From NCBI GenBank assembly GCA_958496175.1, contig OY292277.1:28315282-28379281 (forward strand): 64,000 bases of DNA, read 5' to 3'. Source of the DNA: Sisyra terminalis. Taxonomy: Eukaryota > Arthropoda > Insecta > Neuroptera > Sisyridae. Position 1 is the stretch's first letter. Every line of letters starts with the position of its first letter. The position numbers and the translations under genes were made by a program. This document shows positions 12,319 to 25,790 of the stretch, in pieces. A model generated the notes under the pieces. It searched no databases and was not told the origin of the DNA. It saw only the letters and a program-made list of their open reading frames with translations.

Positions 12319-12446
12319 GCGCCACCACAAGTATGTCTATGGTACTAAGTTAAATTACCTTAGTTACAGAACATAAAAGTTACAAAACTATATAGCAGTA
12401 CATAGTTTCCGGTAAAGATAGTACTCGAGACACACATGTGGCGACG
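12319..12446. mobile_element. Imperfect inverted-repeat element (~128 bp)
   Basis: The left gcgccaccacaagtatgtct at 12320 mirrors the right agacacacatgtggcgacgc at 12427-12446 in inverse orientation. The similarity runs on through tatggtacta and tagtactcga, giving roughly 28-bp arms with several mismatches. The middle is AT-rich. It is probably a small MITE; the superfamily is unknown. Confidence 0.45.
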
Positions 12447-12699
12447 CCTCATCTAAATTCATTTTCCATCAAACGTTGCAAGATAGGAATACCTTCTTAC
12501 ATAATATCTTAAGTTAACCGAAACCCATTTTTCTTTTGTTTACAAATGACAGCTCGTTTTAAAAATTTAAGGAAAATCAATATTTTCTGCCATTTGTGTC
12601 ACTTTGTATTTGAATTGACCTTGTTTTGCTTCCATTGACGGACAACTATTGTTTACTAATTTGTAAAGAATAAACTTTGTTCATTTTGCTTACAATTGC

Positions 12700-12991
12700 G
12701 TAACATATCCTTAACATCAAGGTAGCCAATATGTACAAAAGATACTGCTAAAAAATTAACTAAAGAGGAAACAATATATTGTTGTTAACAAATATCACTA
12801 TACACTCGCAACTTCCCGTGAAATAATCACAACCCAAGACTGACACAACTGACAAATGGTAAAAATTAGCAATTGAATGAGATCAAAATGACAGATGAAA
12901 TCATAACGACAATCGGTTAGTTCAAATTTGAGACAATGACTGTATTTCACTCACACGTATGTGTTTACAGTATTTGTTCTCTGTTTTTGCC
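12700..12991 (+). repeat. Family A interspersed repeat, copy 3 with upstream extension
   Basis: This is the best-preserved core of the family. It shows gcaacttcccgtgaaataat, cacaacccaagactgacaca, actgacaaatggtaaaaatt, gagatcaaaatgacag, agttcaaatttgagacaatg, cactcacacgtatgtgttta and a closing tctgtttttgcc. The core proper runs from about 12809. The preceding ~100 bp (ggtagccaatatgtac) resemble the interior of the 34.4-36.0 kb element, so the full family unit is longer than 200 bp. Confidence 0.65.
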
Positions 12992-12999
12992 AACATAAA

Positions 13000-15900
13000 A
13001 ACATTATTGTCTATTGGGAACTGACTGGGTCACGATGTCAGGTGGCCAAAATGAGTACTAGTTTTTGTGTGCTCTTTTATATACAACAATATCTACTTGT
13101 TAACTAAAATTACATTAAAAATAAAATACATAATTTGTAATTGAAAGAAAGGTTATTAAATTATGTCCTTGCTTGAAAAAAAATGTAGAGTTTACTGTGC
13201 TATGAATGGTTAGAGTAGTAAACTACATGAAAATATAGAAATAAGCTTTCTCGCTATACTGAAGTCTGGTAGCAATTTTGTTTATGTCAAAAATTTGTTT
13301 GGAAAGAAAGCAAAATTTTTTTCCTTCTTTCGAAACTAATCCTTGTATTTCGTGAGGTTCTTTTATATGAGAAAATTATAAACAAAACGCAGTAAAACTC
13401 ATCATATTACTGCTTGAATTTTCATTATTTGACAATGTTTAAAGTAAATGTCAAGCTTACAGATTTTTTTTGCATTTTTCTGATCTGGATTTGATTCAAT
13501 CCAGTCGAAAATTTATTTTAAAGAAAATAAAAATAAATTACCAATAATTTACAAAAAGAAGAACTTAAACTCCATGTAAACTTAAGAACAATTCTTTGGT
13601 TACACACAATACGTAGCCATGTTTTTAGCCGCGCCTCTTAGTTGGTTCTCAATTATTATTATGATTTCTGATTTGCCTGAAGAAGATGAAAAATAGTTTT
13701 CAAAAAAAACTTTTGAAATTTGCGTTTTATTTGTTTCATCTGCGCAACCTTTCCAAATTCCTGAGGCAATTTTTTTCATCGTTTTTAAGAAATATTTTAT
13801 CGGTTGTAAAGCATATTTTCAATCTTACAGCTACTTACTCAAAATTTATTATATAAGACTTTTAAAAGTTGTTTAAAAAAAAAAACAAAAGTTTTTGACT
13901 AAAAAAAATTACGTAAAACAAATTATGCAACTATGAAAGGCTAGTTAAACTTGCAAGTAATTGGACCCAAAAACATGTAATTACTTTTGAGAAATTAAAT
14001 TTTTCCTTTTGTCAATATATAGTTTGCACTTCTTAAATAGACAGCCAAAATATTTTCGAGGATTTTTTTTACTATGACACACAAATAAATCACCACCGGC
14101 TTATTGTATTACGCTTGAAATTAAATTCGGCCAATTGCTGTGTTCGCTAATTAAAATTCATCCCACAAATGGAAATATCAATCGGGGGCGCCCTTTCATA
14201 AACCTCCAATTCGAAATTTGTTGTGTACGTTCGATGTTATCTTAATTACAATCACTGACATTATAATCTCATTATCCCTCCAATTTCGATTATATGATTT
14301 CACTCGTCTATCGTAATATATATTATTATACATTATATTCAAATTTAAATAATTAATTTTAATTGAAAAAAAAAATCAAGAGAATTAAACGTTTGATTTT
14401 TGACGGTCACTTAATTTTATTTTTCTTACAACTTATAGTAATTATGATTGTTATCGATATTATCCTATAGGCCTTTTTATTCAATCAATAATCGATTTAC
14501 CATCGATAACAATCGGCCTTTGTTGGCATGCTGGACAATTGACATTTTCCAAGGCAACTATTATCAATTACTTTGTTGACGCTTTCAAATATCTGACTGG
14601 AATAATCAATTATGAAAAAAAATTAAAGAAAGCATTGAACAAATGGTTGGGGTAGCCACTGTTTGTTACAAACAGAAGACATTGAGGCCGTAAATTAATT
14701 TAATCGAAAGTAAGAATATGGTGAGCTAAGAAAAAATGCGGGGCTGAAACAGCCTTTAATTTTCCGAAAAGTCTGTCATTCAACAAGGGCGTTAATATCC
14801 TAGGGATTGTAACGCGAATAAAGAGACGATGTTTATGCATTAATATTATAAGTGAAATTAAATGTGTGGTCATGATTTATGGCGATTGAAGGATGAAGCA
14901 TGCCTTGACATTTAGCGTTAAAATCGACACAATTTAATCGAATAAAGCCTGAGTTGATGATTTTTTTTTTCTTTTTATAATTAAATTAAACTACAAACAC
15001 GTAAAATAATTATAACATAATAAGAGTAAATAACCCAGTAGTTAATGATAATAAAATCACCAATTTACTAAAGAAAATTATATTATTTTTTAACCAATAT
15101 TAAAAAGAGCTTCTGTAAACAATGCGATTCTGAATTCTTATAACTATATTTTTTTCATAAATTTAGCGTTGGTTCTCTCATTAATATTTTGATTAGACCA
15201 ATTTCCATATTAATCGAGGGGATTTATTAACGCCTGTACAAGCGTTCATTTGAATTTAAAGTCTCAAAGACTAAAAGGAAATGTTTTCCAAATGTATGGA
15301 AATGGAAGCGATTGAAACGTATTAAAACTTCGTTGCAACTGAATCAGGACAATATGTTTTTTTAATTGATTGGTTTGTGGTTGTCAGCAAAAGAACATTG
15401 AATGTGAGGTTTTTGCAAATGAACAGTTTATATGTTGAAATAGCATTAACAGTTTGTATTCTGGTCGAACCTAATACTTTTTACTTGACTGTTTTTTCAG
15501 AAACTATTTTGCAATTTATAGTTCTTTAAATTTACCAAGAGAGGGAAAAATAAATGGTGTTATGAATTTTATAACGGAAACCGATTATAGAAGTTGATTT
15601 GGGCTGTTACATTTACTGAACAGTACATAAATTTGGATTTAGCTAAAGAAAATACAACTGAGCATCAACCCAATCGGATAACTTCTATTATATTAAAAAT
15701 TTAAACCATACCAACTACCCGTGATAATGTTTGTATGTATGTGTATTTACAACTAAAAGTAACTTTTATGTTTATTAATTTACCAAATCGGAATTTGCGG
15801 GCGCAAATCCTGCGAACGACTGAATTGGGGTTTGAATTGAAGATATAAAATAACATAAACAATAGATTCGAAAATGGCAAAAGTCCAAACAGTAAAATCT

Positions 15901-17540
15901 AGCAATATTTACTAGCAATGAAGTCCACAGAAACGTCATTCTTATCTTCACCACCAACTCAAGCGCTAGCAGAAATCCCATCCCCACTATTAAGAAAAGT
16001 AATTTTTATCAGTAAATTTAACTAATTTTCAAATAACCTTCAATAATAAAGTTATTCATTAGTGAATAAAGAACCTCCGTTTAAAAACATTGCTTCATGA
16101 CTACTACATAAATCATTTTTCTTTCCTGGATAATTTTTTTTTAAATTAAAATTTCTTTCTTAAAATTATTCTATAACGACATACTTTTGATGAAAATTTA
16201 GTTTTTACGACTCCTTAATCTTGAAAAACAGAAAATAACAGATTGAAATTATGAATTTAAATTGCTTGAAACAATTAAATTTTATTTGACCAATAAAATC
16301 TACTAGAAATGAAATATTATAGAGAGAACAATTTCAATGATAAAACATTGTGACCATTAATTTAAAAAAAATTATTGTCATTTTATTATGAAACGATTTT
16401 TTTATATATTTTTATGTTATGTTGAATTTATAGTTGAAATTCGAATTGAAAATATTTTATGTGTTTTTAAACGACTACATGGTTTTATATTTTTTATCCA
16501 AAATTATAACGACTTGTCCATTTTTCAACTATAATTTCCGTTTTTTTTGTCTCCATTTAATTTTGTTTTTCAATAAATTTATAATATCACTTTTTAACGG
16601 TTTTAATCATGTTATCATGCGCCTATTGGATTTCATATATGGAATATAAAATTCAAATTAACTAAAAGCACTTTTAATGGATTTCAATTTTTATGCTTAT
16701 TAAAATGATTTGATTTTAATTTTAAGTTTGGAGTTAATAAAAATTTATTCAAATTTTAAGCGAGATTTTATTGGAAATCTGTGAAGAATTTATATCTGTG
16801 TTAATCCCTTTTTTATGTTATTTTTTAACTTTAATTAATCGCAATATTATTGCTTGTATAATTTATAAATAATTTGTATTTAAAATTAATCTTCTTCAAT
16901 ATGTTTTGCGGAGAAGTGATAACGAGAAAATAATGAATATAAATCATTAATTTATTGATCATAAGCAATAAATAAATAATAACCAACAATTTAACGAATT
17001 TAGAGTTGAAGTAATGTTTTTATTTGGTTTACATTTATGTCCAAAAAGAGCATCGCTAAACCAAAAACACATAAAAACGTTTCATTGTGCGCTTTTAAAT
17101 CGTGGAAAACACCACATAAGAGAAAAAAAATACCTTTCTTTGTTTGTCAAGGAAAATTGGGCAAATAATTCCTTTTTTAAGATTTTCTTATTGGTTTTAT
17201 TAGCCGTTTTAAATAGACGTGCACGGAATTGGTCAGATGAATTAAGCTCAAATAGATAATTGACCAAAACAAGAAATAATTCCTCCTAAAGATTTGTCTC
17301 AACGGAAAATTTTATGGTAGCTATAACCACCGATTGTACATAGATTATTCGTTCGGTTAAATCGTGCGTCAAGAACGTATCAACGAAATGTGGAAGAAAT
17401 GTAAAAAAGGATCAAAAGGTGACAATGGAATTGTGGCCAATGGCGCTGATTTTTTTTAGAAGTAGATGCATTTTAGAACACATACTTACTAGGAATCTTT
17501 ATTTCAATTATTTTCAAAAAATTTTCACTTCAATTTTTTT
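13000..17540. other. 4.5 kb without a recognised gene
   Basis: This stretch is mostly AT-rich with weak short frames. Slightly balanced blocks at 14090-14300 and 14440-14620 carry TAATTA-type and atcgat words and may be conserved non-coding DNA. The stretch at 16100-17260 is extremely AT-rich with poly-T/poly-A tracts. The small minus-strand frame at 15775-15987 (70 codons) matches nothing I know. Confidence 0.5.
14447..14514. promoter_or_regulatory. 13-bp perfect inverted repeat with SOX- and DREF-like words
   Basis: gattgttatcgat recurs inverted as atcgataacaatc about 40 bp downstream. The words AACAAT (SOX-like) and TATCGATA-like (DREF-like in flies) overlap the arms, and the block is less AT-rich than its surroundings. 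This is a possible regulatory element or the end of a small transposon. Function is inferred only. Confidence 0.25.
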
Positions 17541-17698
17541 TTAATTGTTATTTACCGTTACTTTATAAGAACAAAGGTCTTTAGCGACTCTAGGATTAAA
17601 GAAAATCTATAACCGAGAAATATTGAAAATTTGCTCGGTACGAGATTCGAACCCAACACCTGCCGGTTTTGGAGCCGTCACCTTCACCAATCGGCCTT
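17541..17698 (-). mobile_element. tRNA-derived SINE, copy 1
   Basis: On the minus strand the element begins with a tRNA-like head: an A-box-like ggccgattggtgaaggtg, then ggctccaaaaccggcaggtg and a B box ggttcgaatctc within ttgggttcgaatctcgtacc. It continues through caaattttcaatatttctcg and a conserved body (agagtcgctaaagacc), and ends with aaagtaacggtaaataacaa. The A-box region resembles the D-arm of tRNA-Ser or tRNA-Leu. About eight copies occur in the window. Confidence 0.75.
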
Positions 17699-18183
17699 GT
17701 CCAAAAATTGGTTCAATAATGAATAAAATCTTGCCAATTTTTAACCTTTTTTAACAACGTTTCCAGGTGCCATCGAGTGATAATAATTTAAATGAAAATT
17801 ACGTTGGCTCTGTATGTTTTTATTTTATTACAAATTAGTTAAAAATTTTATTTTTAAAATTTCAAAACTCACAGATGTTTGTCTTAAATTTCATTAAGTT
17901 ATTATGTTTGTTATTTTACTAATAGTTATGAATTCGTTTGCGTGGCATTCTAATCTTTCAATAATTTTTTCGTTAGATTTGGTGCATACTGTAAATTAAA
18001 AAACTTAAAAACTGCTATAATTTTTCTTTCCAAAAAAATTTTCATCAATCAAAAACACGATTTGTATCGATCTTAAGAGTTTTGAATGTCGCGAGTGGTT
18101 AAATTAAAAGATAAGTTAACCCATATTACTCATTTACTTTTTAAATGAATGTATCAATTTTAAATATCAAAATCATAGTCATA

Positions 18184-18754
18184 CAGTAATCCCTCCAACT
18201 CCGCGGTAATTTCGTTCCCCAAAACAGCGCGCAATACAAAACCGCGCAATGTGAATCCTATTTTATATGAAAATGGAAGAGTTAATTTTCACATGTTAGA
18301 AAGTCTTCAAAAAAATTAATAAAAAAATATATTCAAACAAAATTTTACATTGCATATATTTATTATAAAGATTTGAAAACATAAATAAAATTCCAAAACC
18401 AATTTAAATTAAAAAATAAATATCAATAATATGAGTTTGTTTAGAATATTTCTCAATAAAAAAATAATTTTTGCGATAAAAATAGATCAATCATCATTAT
18501 ATTTTGATGAACTTTTGGTCATTGACCAAAAAAATTATTGTTATCTTAGATTGTTAATTAGCTTTTTCCCTCCCCGTAAAAAGGTTTTTATACGAAGCCA
18601 AAGCATCTCATAAATTTCTGCCAAAATTTAGTACGCACAAAAACAGGAACTTTAAAAATCGTGCTGTGTGAAATTTTAATTGGGCAGTGCGAAAATTGGT
18701 ATTAAAAATTTCAATTCGCATAGTAGGAAATCCACGCAGTCGGAGGGATTACAG
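18184..18754. mobile_element. pogo/Tigger-type non-autonomous transposon (571 bp)
   Basis: The terminal inverted repeats are cagtaatccctccaactccg at the left and, at the right, cggagggattacag, whose complement is ctgtaatccctccg. Both are flanked by TA dinucleotides, the target duplication of Tc1/mariner-pogo elements. Inside the left end, aaaccgcgcaatgtgaatcc is typical of Tigger subterminal sequence. The interior is AT-rich with one 60-codon frame (18431-18613) that shows no transposase motif, so the element depends on a transposase supplied elsewhere. Confidence 0.8.
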
Positions 18755-18759
18755 TACTG

Positions 18760-21754
18760 ACCTTGGAAAGGAACTCCTAAACTAAAAATGAAGGATTAGA
18801 GGACAGGATTTTCTGTTTTATACATATTTTTCTGAAAATACAATCAGTTTGCGTTTTATTTAAATATATCAGACCCTCGGAGTTAATTTTCTATTGATAC
18901 CATACCGTTGTTTTTTAATTTTCTATTAAAAAAAATAATCGTTTCTATTTTCTGCCTGACGATAGATTTATTTTCACGTGGTTGAATTATTTCCTCCAAC
19001 ATTGTCCCCTGGCAAGGTTTTCGAATTGGGGCTGTACATTCCTCGCTTAAATACATCAAAGATCATAGTTCGTCTTCTTACCATTTTCTTGGAATCTTCC
19101 AGTTACAGTTTAAATTGAACATTTAATTTCACTTAAACTTGTGAATGTTGTGGAAGTTGCAAATCGATTTTAATGTAAGTTTTCTTAACTGTCATTGAGA
19201 TACTCGAGAAATTCTGGTCTGGAATTTTCGAGTCTCGAGAAACAAAAAGGATCTAGAAAATAGAAACCCTAATTTGGTCTAAAACAGTGGTTCTCAACGG
19301 AGACGATATTACCTTTCATGGGACATTGGAACTTTCAAAAAAGGCGATAGTGGGTCTCGTGATCGATAGGGAACTTAAGCATATGGCGAACATTGCTTAG
19401 ATATACATCTTCAAATCAGTAGCTATTCGTACAAAACCTTTATGCTAATTCAACCCTATATTTAAAGGTTTTTCTTTGATATATTTGAAGATTTAAATTT
19501 CAACGTTAAAAAAGAACGCTGAAACCAAATCAGAATTTATCATTTGGAAATGAACCATTCAAAAACTGGCCTTGATTAGGTCAATTCGGGTGTAAATTTG
19601 CCAGGAAATCTGGCAGTTGAAATAACAGAGGTCAAAAACGTACACTTCAACCCAACAAATATCAATTAATAAAAGTCTGAAAACTTAATTTGATCTATGT
19701 TTCATAATTAATTCGAGGCTTTGGTATTTGGAAACGTGTTCACATCTGTCACGTATCACTTGTCATATCTTAGTCCTCATCTCTCACATGAATTCAAATT
19801 AATTACTTATTTTTCACTAGCAAAATTTTGAATTTATTACTGCCTCACGTTTTTGGACGCCGGCAAGAGATATAAAACGCCGTATAGGATACATGGGATT
19901 TGATTTGATTTTTTTTTTGTTAACATTTGCGATAAATTCATTTAATAATATTTTCATAAAAATGTTGATTTGGTATGAGAAAATGTGATGTTTTTGTTGA
20001 AAAAGTTTAAGAGATTATTTATTGACATTTAACTGTATCAAAAGTAATACAAAACTAAGTGTAAGTTCATCAAAGTTCACTCACGTTTTGTTCCAATTTT
20101 TTCCATCAGACTGGTCGATTTTTTTGTTTTATTTTCTTGTATTCTCTCCCTAAGTTACGGCCAAATTAAAAGTTTTCGTTTGGAAACTTTTCTTTTTTAT
20201 ATTTCTGATCAAAACACCCATCGACTTGCCCGTAGTATTTTGATAAATTTTTCTTTAGTTCATAATTTTTTCTCCGAAGAAATCGTAACAAATTGAGATG
20301 GACTTATTGAATGACATTGCGAAATGTTTATTTCATTTTGATAAAGGCTTTACGTTTATACTTTCGTGTATTGATTACTTAATGAATTGAAATTAAAAAT
20401 AAACCAGAAAAAGTTCATTGACATTGGAAAAATTGATGAAATATCATACATACAATAGCACTTCAGACACATCTATTTTTTTTTTTTTTTTGTAATTTTT
20501 TCACAAGACTCTCTAAGCCGTGGAATAAATCCACTGCATTTGAGTCCGGAAATAATTTCAGTGTAATAATTTGAAAGAGGAAAAAAATTGTTGTAATAAT
20601 AGCGACGTTGAGTTTAACAACCTCGGTTGAATGAATTAATATCGTGAAACAAAAAGATTGGATTTGAGTCGCAAAAAAATCTATATCATGTCCGCTTTAA
20701 CTGTTTTCTCGAGACATTCGAAAAGGGAGTTTGCTTGTGAGGTGAAACGCTTAAAAATTGTTGTCTTACATTAGCCACTCAAAAACGCCAAGATGAATGC
20801 AAAGCGGAGCGAATATAATTTCACTGAATTTTTGTTGCAAAACAACTGAATTAGAAACCGTTACGAGTGATTAAAGCCATGAAAAACCGAACAAATTTTG
20901 TTACTTTATCGTCAAATGGGTGATTTCCAATTTAAAAGGCAAATATTCTGTGTTTAAATGATCATATTTTTGAATGCTTGGTTAAAATACAAAAATATAA
21001 GCTTTAAAGTAACAAAAAATTATATTTGCAACACTAATGCATAGATTTACTGACACATTAACATAAGTCATGTTTTATATTTATTCGATTTATTTTGGTT
21101 CGGTCCTGTCCTCGAACATATTCGATAGCCGCTCACCTTCTTCATATATAGGTTTGAATTTGACTCATACTAAATTTTACTTCAATATCATGATATATAT
21201 TAAAAAATCGCAGTTCTAACATCCAAAAATTCATTCCGTCATTACTTGAGTTGTTTATTTTGAAAGTGACGTAAATACATTTCAAAAACGGTCCATATGG
21301 CAATTCTTGTTTTTGTGACTAGAACAAAGTATGTTCATTATTTAACTGCTAAATTTTCAAAAAAATATTGATTTAATTTAAAAGTTGTTAAGAAAAACGA
21401 CCATTATTTCGTACTCCTTAGTGCATTAAGTTCTTATGGTAAAAAATGAAAATACTATAGAGATTTTTCTTGAAATGAACTTTAACCACTTTCAAAATAA
21501 ACGGTTCAATTATCATGAAGAAAAGTAAAATCATTGCGAAGTTAAATTAGTGTCAAACTATTATTCATCAGTCGCTGTTTGTTTCTTTTTATATTTTTCC
21601 ATGTATCGAACACACATATAAAACACTTTAACCTTTTCGCCACGACAATAAAATGTATGATCCGGTGATAGGTATTTACCACAACATTTGAAAAAAATGT
21701 TTAAATCTCTTAATTATTTGAATGATTCATAAATATTGTTTTAACTGATCAAAG
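18760..21754. other. Mostly featureless; isolated hAT-like end at 19285
   Basis: acagtggttctcaacggag at 19284 matches the consensus hAT end CAGNGGTTCTCAAC. No inverted partner was found, so any element is truncated. A poly-T run occupies about 20476-20491. The rest is AT-rich with no coding or RNA signal that I can support. Confidence 0.45.
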
Positions 21755-22180
21755 CTTAAGTAGAAATGCATAAATTATTTACATCAATTATTATTATTAT
21801 TTATGAATTCATGAGAAATACTAGTTTTTTGAGTATTCCAGTCACAATCTCCGAAATGAAATATCACAGCTGAGATCGTCTACCACGCATACTCATTCAC
21901 GATATTTTTGAAAAAGACGCACTGAGAAGCAAAGCCAGTGTGCCTTATAACTGTTGCAAAAGATAAATGTAAAAATGAACGATGCAAAACTAAAGCATGC
22001 ACAAAAATACCCTAAATTAACGGATGTTTGATTGGATTGGTAAATTTATGATGATTTTTTTTAAAAAATCACCGAATTGTGCGAGATGCATCCTGTTTTT
22101 TGTTACTAATACAATTTGATTTTAATTGTAAATGTTTTAAGGAGGAATACCTAAAAAATGAACGTATTGTCTTATGCACT
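21755..22180 (+). repeat. Family C interspersed repeat, copy 2
   Basis: This is collinear with 8712-9141. It shows gtattccagtcacaatctcc, gaaatgaaatatcacagctg, taccacgcatactcattcac, agaagcaaagccagtg, gatgcaaaactaa and ttaaggaggaatacctaaaa. The pair shows many substitutions, so both insertions are old. Confidence 0.7.
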
Positions 22181-24700
22181 AAACATATACCCATAAGATC
22201 TACCACGGGGGAAACTGAACCTGCCATGAAGCAGAAATATTCTTAAGAATAAAATTGATCTACATCAAATATTATACATATATTGAAAATATATTTGTAG
22301 TTTCGTAAGTAAAAGTGGTAGATTTTTTTGATTATTTACTAATGAATATTAGTGGCTTTGGCATTGAAAGGCTGAATTCTAAATATCCAAACTGTAAATA
22401 AAGAGGGTATTATTTTGCCTGTTGTTGAATAAACAATAGTTAAGAATTATTATTACATAATGTTATTGGAAAAACACATTCAATTCTAACATATTGGAAT
22501 AAATTTAATAAGTATGAAACAATTATTAATCTATTTATGTTTAAATTATGAAAAGCAATATAATGATATTTAATGTACACAGTAGTGAGTATAGTATAGA
22601 CTAAGTGTCGACAGCGAAAAGGTAGAGTATCGTTTTTGTGACTACGAACATAGAAATCTAATAAATTGGACTACAAAAATTAAAAAAAGCATTCCAACCA
22701 CTTCAAACTCGCAAATAGGCCAAGATTAAAAAAAGTGCTTATCAAATCATAATTTTTCTGTAAGTAGAGATTAACAGAGTAAGTGGTAAAATAGTAAGGG
22801 ATAAGTTAGTACTAGTTGTAGACATTACATATATTGTATAGATTATGTTGTCAGATATTGTGTAAGTTAAATTCTGAACAGTTTTGACGATATACAAAGA
22901 CGCTAATACTAACATAGTTGGTGGTAAAAATGACAAATGTTTAATCTACTTTTCTTTTTCTCTCATGTAATTTTGTTTCATCTATCTTTTTCTCTAGAAA
23001 ATCCAACATGGCCACCGAAAAAGAATGCTAATTAAACCGATTGTACGATTCCATAAATTTTATAAGGCAGTGCTTACTTTTAAGAGGCATTACAGTCAAA
23101 TCTGTCAGATTATCAAGCTTTCAATTAAGGAAGCGATAGTCTGCCTTTGTTTCCATCCGATGCTTGTTTAGACAAGTTCAAAGTAGATAAGTTCATGATT
23201 TATTTTAATTGCACTTTCCATGGATCTTTAAAATTTTCGCGCCTTAATTAAAACGATTTATTCTTAAAAAAAACACCATAAAATAATTTGAAAATATTTT
23301 TGTTAACTTTTTCCAAATAAAAAATGATTAAGTAATCGGGGCACTTTTTTTCTATTTTTTTGAAATAACCAGGATATATTATTAACATAAAAATGTGTTG
23401 AAGCTAAATTTCCACCATAGATTTAATAAAAAATAAAAAGAATTCGTTATAAATAGCAAAGCTATATTAGCTGTTACCACTATAAATAGAAAACTTATGT
23501 AATATAGAACAATTCGATTTGTAAAAGCAAGAAGCTATATATTACAGCAAATATTATATTAAGCTTTGCACTTTCATATTTTTCTACCATAAACTAACCG
23601 TTTTAGGACAAAAAGCAAGAAAAACTTTTTGATAAAATTTTCCGCAAAACTTTTTTTATTTAATATTTTCCTAAAAACCGATATTCTCAGAACGATAGCG
23701 CATTTTATGTTTTATTATTTTTTTCCTTTGAAAAATGAATATTAAAAAGTTTTTATTGCAAAAAAATGATATGGAAAATTATATATTTCTTTTTAGTTCA
23801 TAATTTCTTTGGAACTGAAGTTCACAAATAAAAATTTATGGCAATGAACTACTTTTGAAATGCACTTTAGAGCAATAAATGATTGTTGCAATCAATGAAT
23901 AACAAATTGATGATTTATCGTTTAATAAAGTTCAAAAGTTTATACAAGAAACGCTGGTGATGAATGAAAATATAGGTCAAATCGCTTCACTCCGAAAGGC
24001 TGAAACTTTTCCCCCTCGGAGGCTTTTCTTTCCTACTCCAACTTCTCTGCCTAAATGAAAAAATTTACGACATAAACTTTTTGATCTCAGAAGTTATTGT
24101 AATTTGAACAAAGTTGAATCGTTCTCAAGTTCAAAAAACTTTATTGACATGTAAAAAAATATTTACAAATAGTGTCATAAAAACTGTTTATGCATAGGAT
24201 AAATTAAAATAAGGTTTGTGACAGAAAAAATCTGAGCAGTAAGTACAGCAAAAAAATTAAAATTGGGCACATTATATTCGTATTAAAATGTAAGTTTTAC
24301 TTATATGGCGTTTAATTTTTTGTCACTAGTATTAACTGGTGTCAATTTGCTCGTGTAAATTGACTTTAAAAATTGGTTGTGAAAACAACCATCACGTGTG
24401 TAACATCAGTTTTTGAAATGTCCTACGTGCGTTTAACCACACGGTCGACCCCTTTTATTCTTATTATTAATTACTTTTGCTTATTAATAACTCTAATGAA
24501 TATAGCTAGGTCAACATTGTACTATCTTTAACCCTTAAACATTTTTGTTTATACGTTCAACCACACGAAATAATAAATATAGCCAAGAAAATCAGAGCAT
24601 AGTTTATGGCAAATTATAAGCACAGAATATATTGACCTATGTAAAAAAGTAATACACCAGATCTCTCAATAAGAGTGTTCTTTATTGCAATGTTTTCTTA
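22181..24700. other. 2.5 kb without a recognised gene
   Basis: This is AT-rich DNA. The 64-codon minus frame at 22742-22936 is threonine/serine-rich and low in complexity. No repeats with partners in the window were noticed. Confidence 0.5.
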
Positions 24701-24708
24701 ATAGTTTA

Positions 24709-25365
24709 TAGTGTCCAATCGAACTTTCAGCTTCGGTTTCGGCCAAAAAACGAGTTTCGGCTTAGTTTCGATTACGGCTGTCGTCAAGCCGAAACTCCGA
24801 CCGAAACCGAAACTGAATTCGTGAGATAAAAGTGTTAAAAAATTATTGTTTTCGTTTATTATTTGATACTTCAATTCTGAATACTGATAACTATCAGTAC
24901 ATTAATGTTTTGCTTAATAATATCTTTTATATTTTTTTTCAGTTCGAAAGAAAACTGATTTAAGTTTAGAAGAAATTATTTTGTTTTTAAGATATAAGAA
25001 AGAGTACTATCTGTTTTCTGTACCTAAACATATAAGGTAAAAAGAAATTAAGTTTTTAATTTTTCTTTATGTTTTTAAGTTATTCGTAACTAATATTAAA
25101 AATAAATACTGGGTGTATTTCTTTCAAATCAACCCCTTATTTCAGCATAAATAATTTATTTGAAATAAGAGATGATAAAAATATATATTGTTAATAATTA
25201 GCTCAAATATTAGGGACTAAATGATTAATGAATACCTCTAGGATTTGAAAGTAAAGACACCAATTATGATTTATTTCTTTTCAATGAAAACATGATTTTA
25301 TATGGAAGTTTCACTGATGCCAAAATTCGGTTTCGGCCGTAAAAACTACTTTCGGTCGGACACTA
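24709..25365. mobile_element. hAT non-autonomous element with 8-bp target duplication
   Basis: The left end is tagtgtccaatcgaacttt and the right end is actttcggtcggacacta, giving inverted termini TAGTGTCC...GGACACTA. Subterminal cttcggtttcggcc and attcggtttcggccg are also present. The flanks atagttta (24701-24708) and ataattta (25366-25373) match at 7 of 8 positions, the expected hAT target duplication. The 657-bp interior has no long frame. The cgaaacc-rich ends are shared by a widespread invertebrate hAT group. Confidence 0.8.
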
Positions 25366-25790
25366 ATAATTTATAAATAAGAATTTATTGATTAACCTAA
25401 GGCTATTTCTGATCCATATTAATCATTTTAACAATCGTACATTTTATCTTAAAAATAGTATATAACCGATATATTGAAATATACAAACAACAAGTACAGT
25501 TTAAAATTTACATTTTCTAAACATCAATATTTTCTTTTACATATCTTACTTCTAATCTTTTGAATCCTGATATAGTGCCTTGATTATTAATTTCGTCTGG
25601 TAAGTCAATATACCAATTAAAACCCGTATAAATGATTGACTTCTCAGCCGTTTTGTTTGTTATCTATATTGAAAAAAAGTTGAAACGAACTTTTTAAGGC
25701 GTCATTATTACTATAAGAAACCATGCTTGATAAAATATTATATTTAATGGTCTTATTTTTTTATATGATTGAAATATATACTTCCATTTT

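Noticed and set aside
20476..20491. Poly-T run as a retroposon tail
   Set aside because: No LINE or SINE body adjoins it. Homopolymers are common in this sequence.
24709..25365. Regulatory region based on repeated cgaaacc words
   Set aside because: The words form inverted ends of a hAT element with an 8-bp duplication, which explains them fully.
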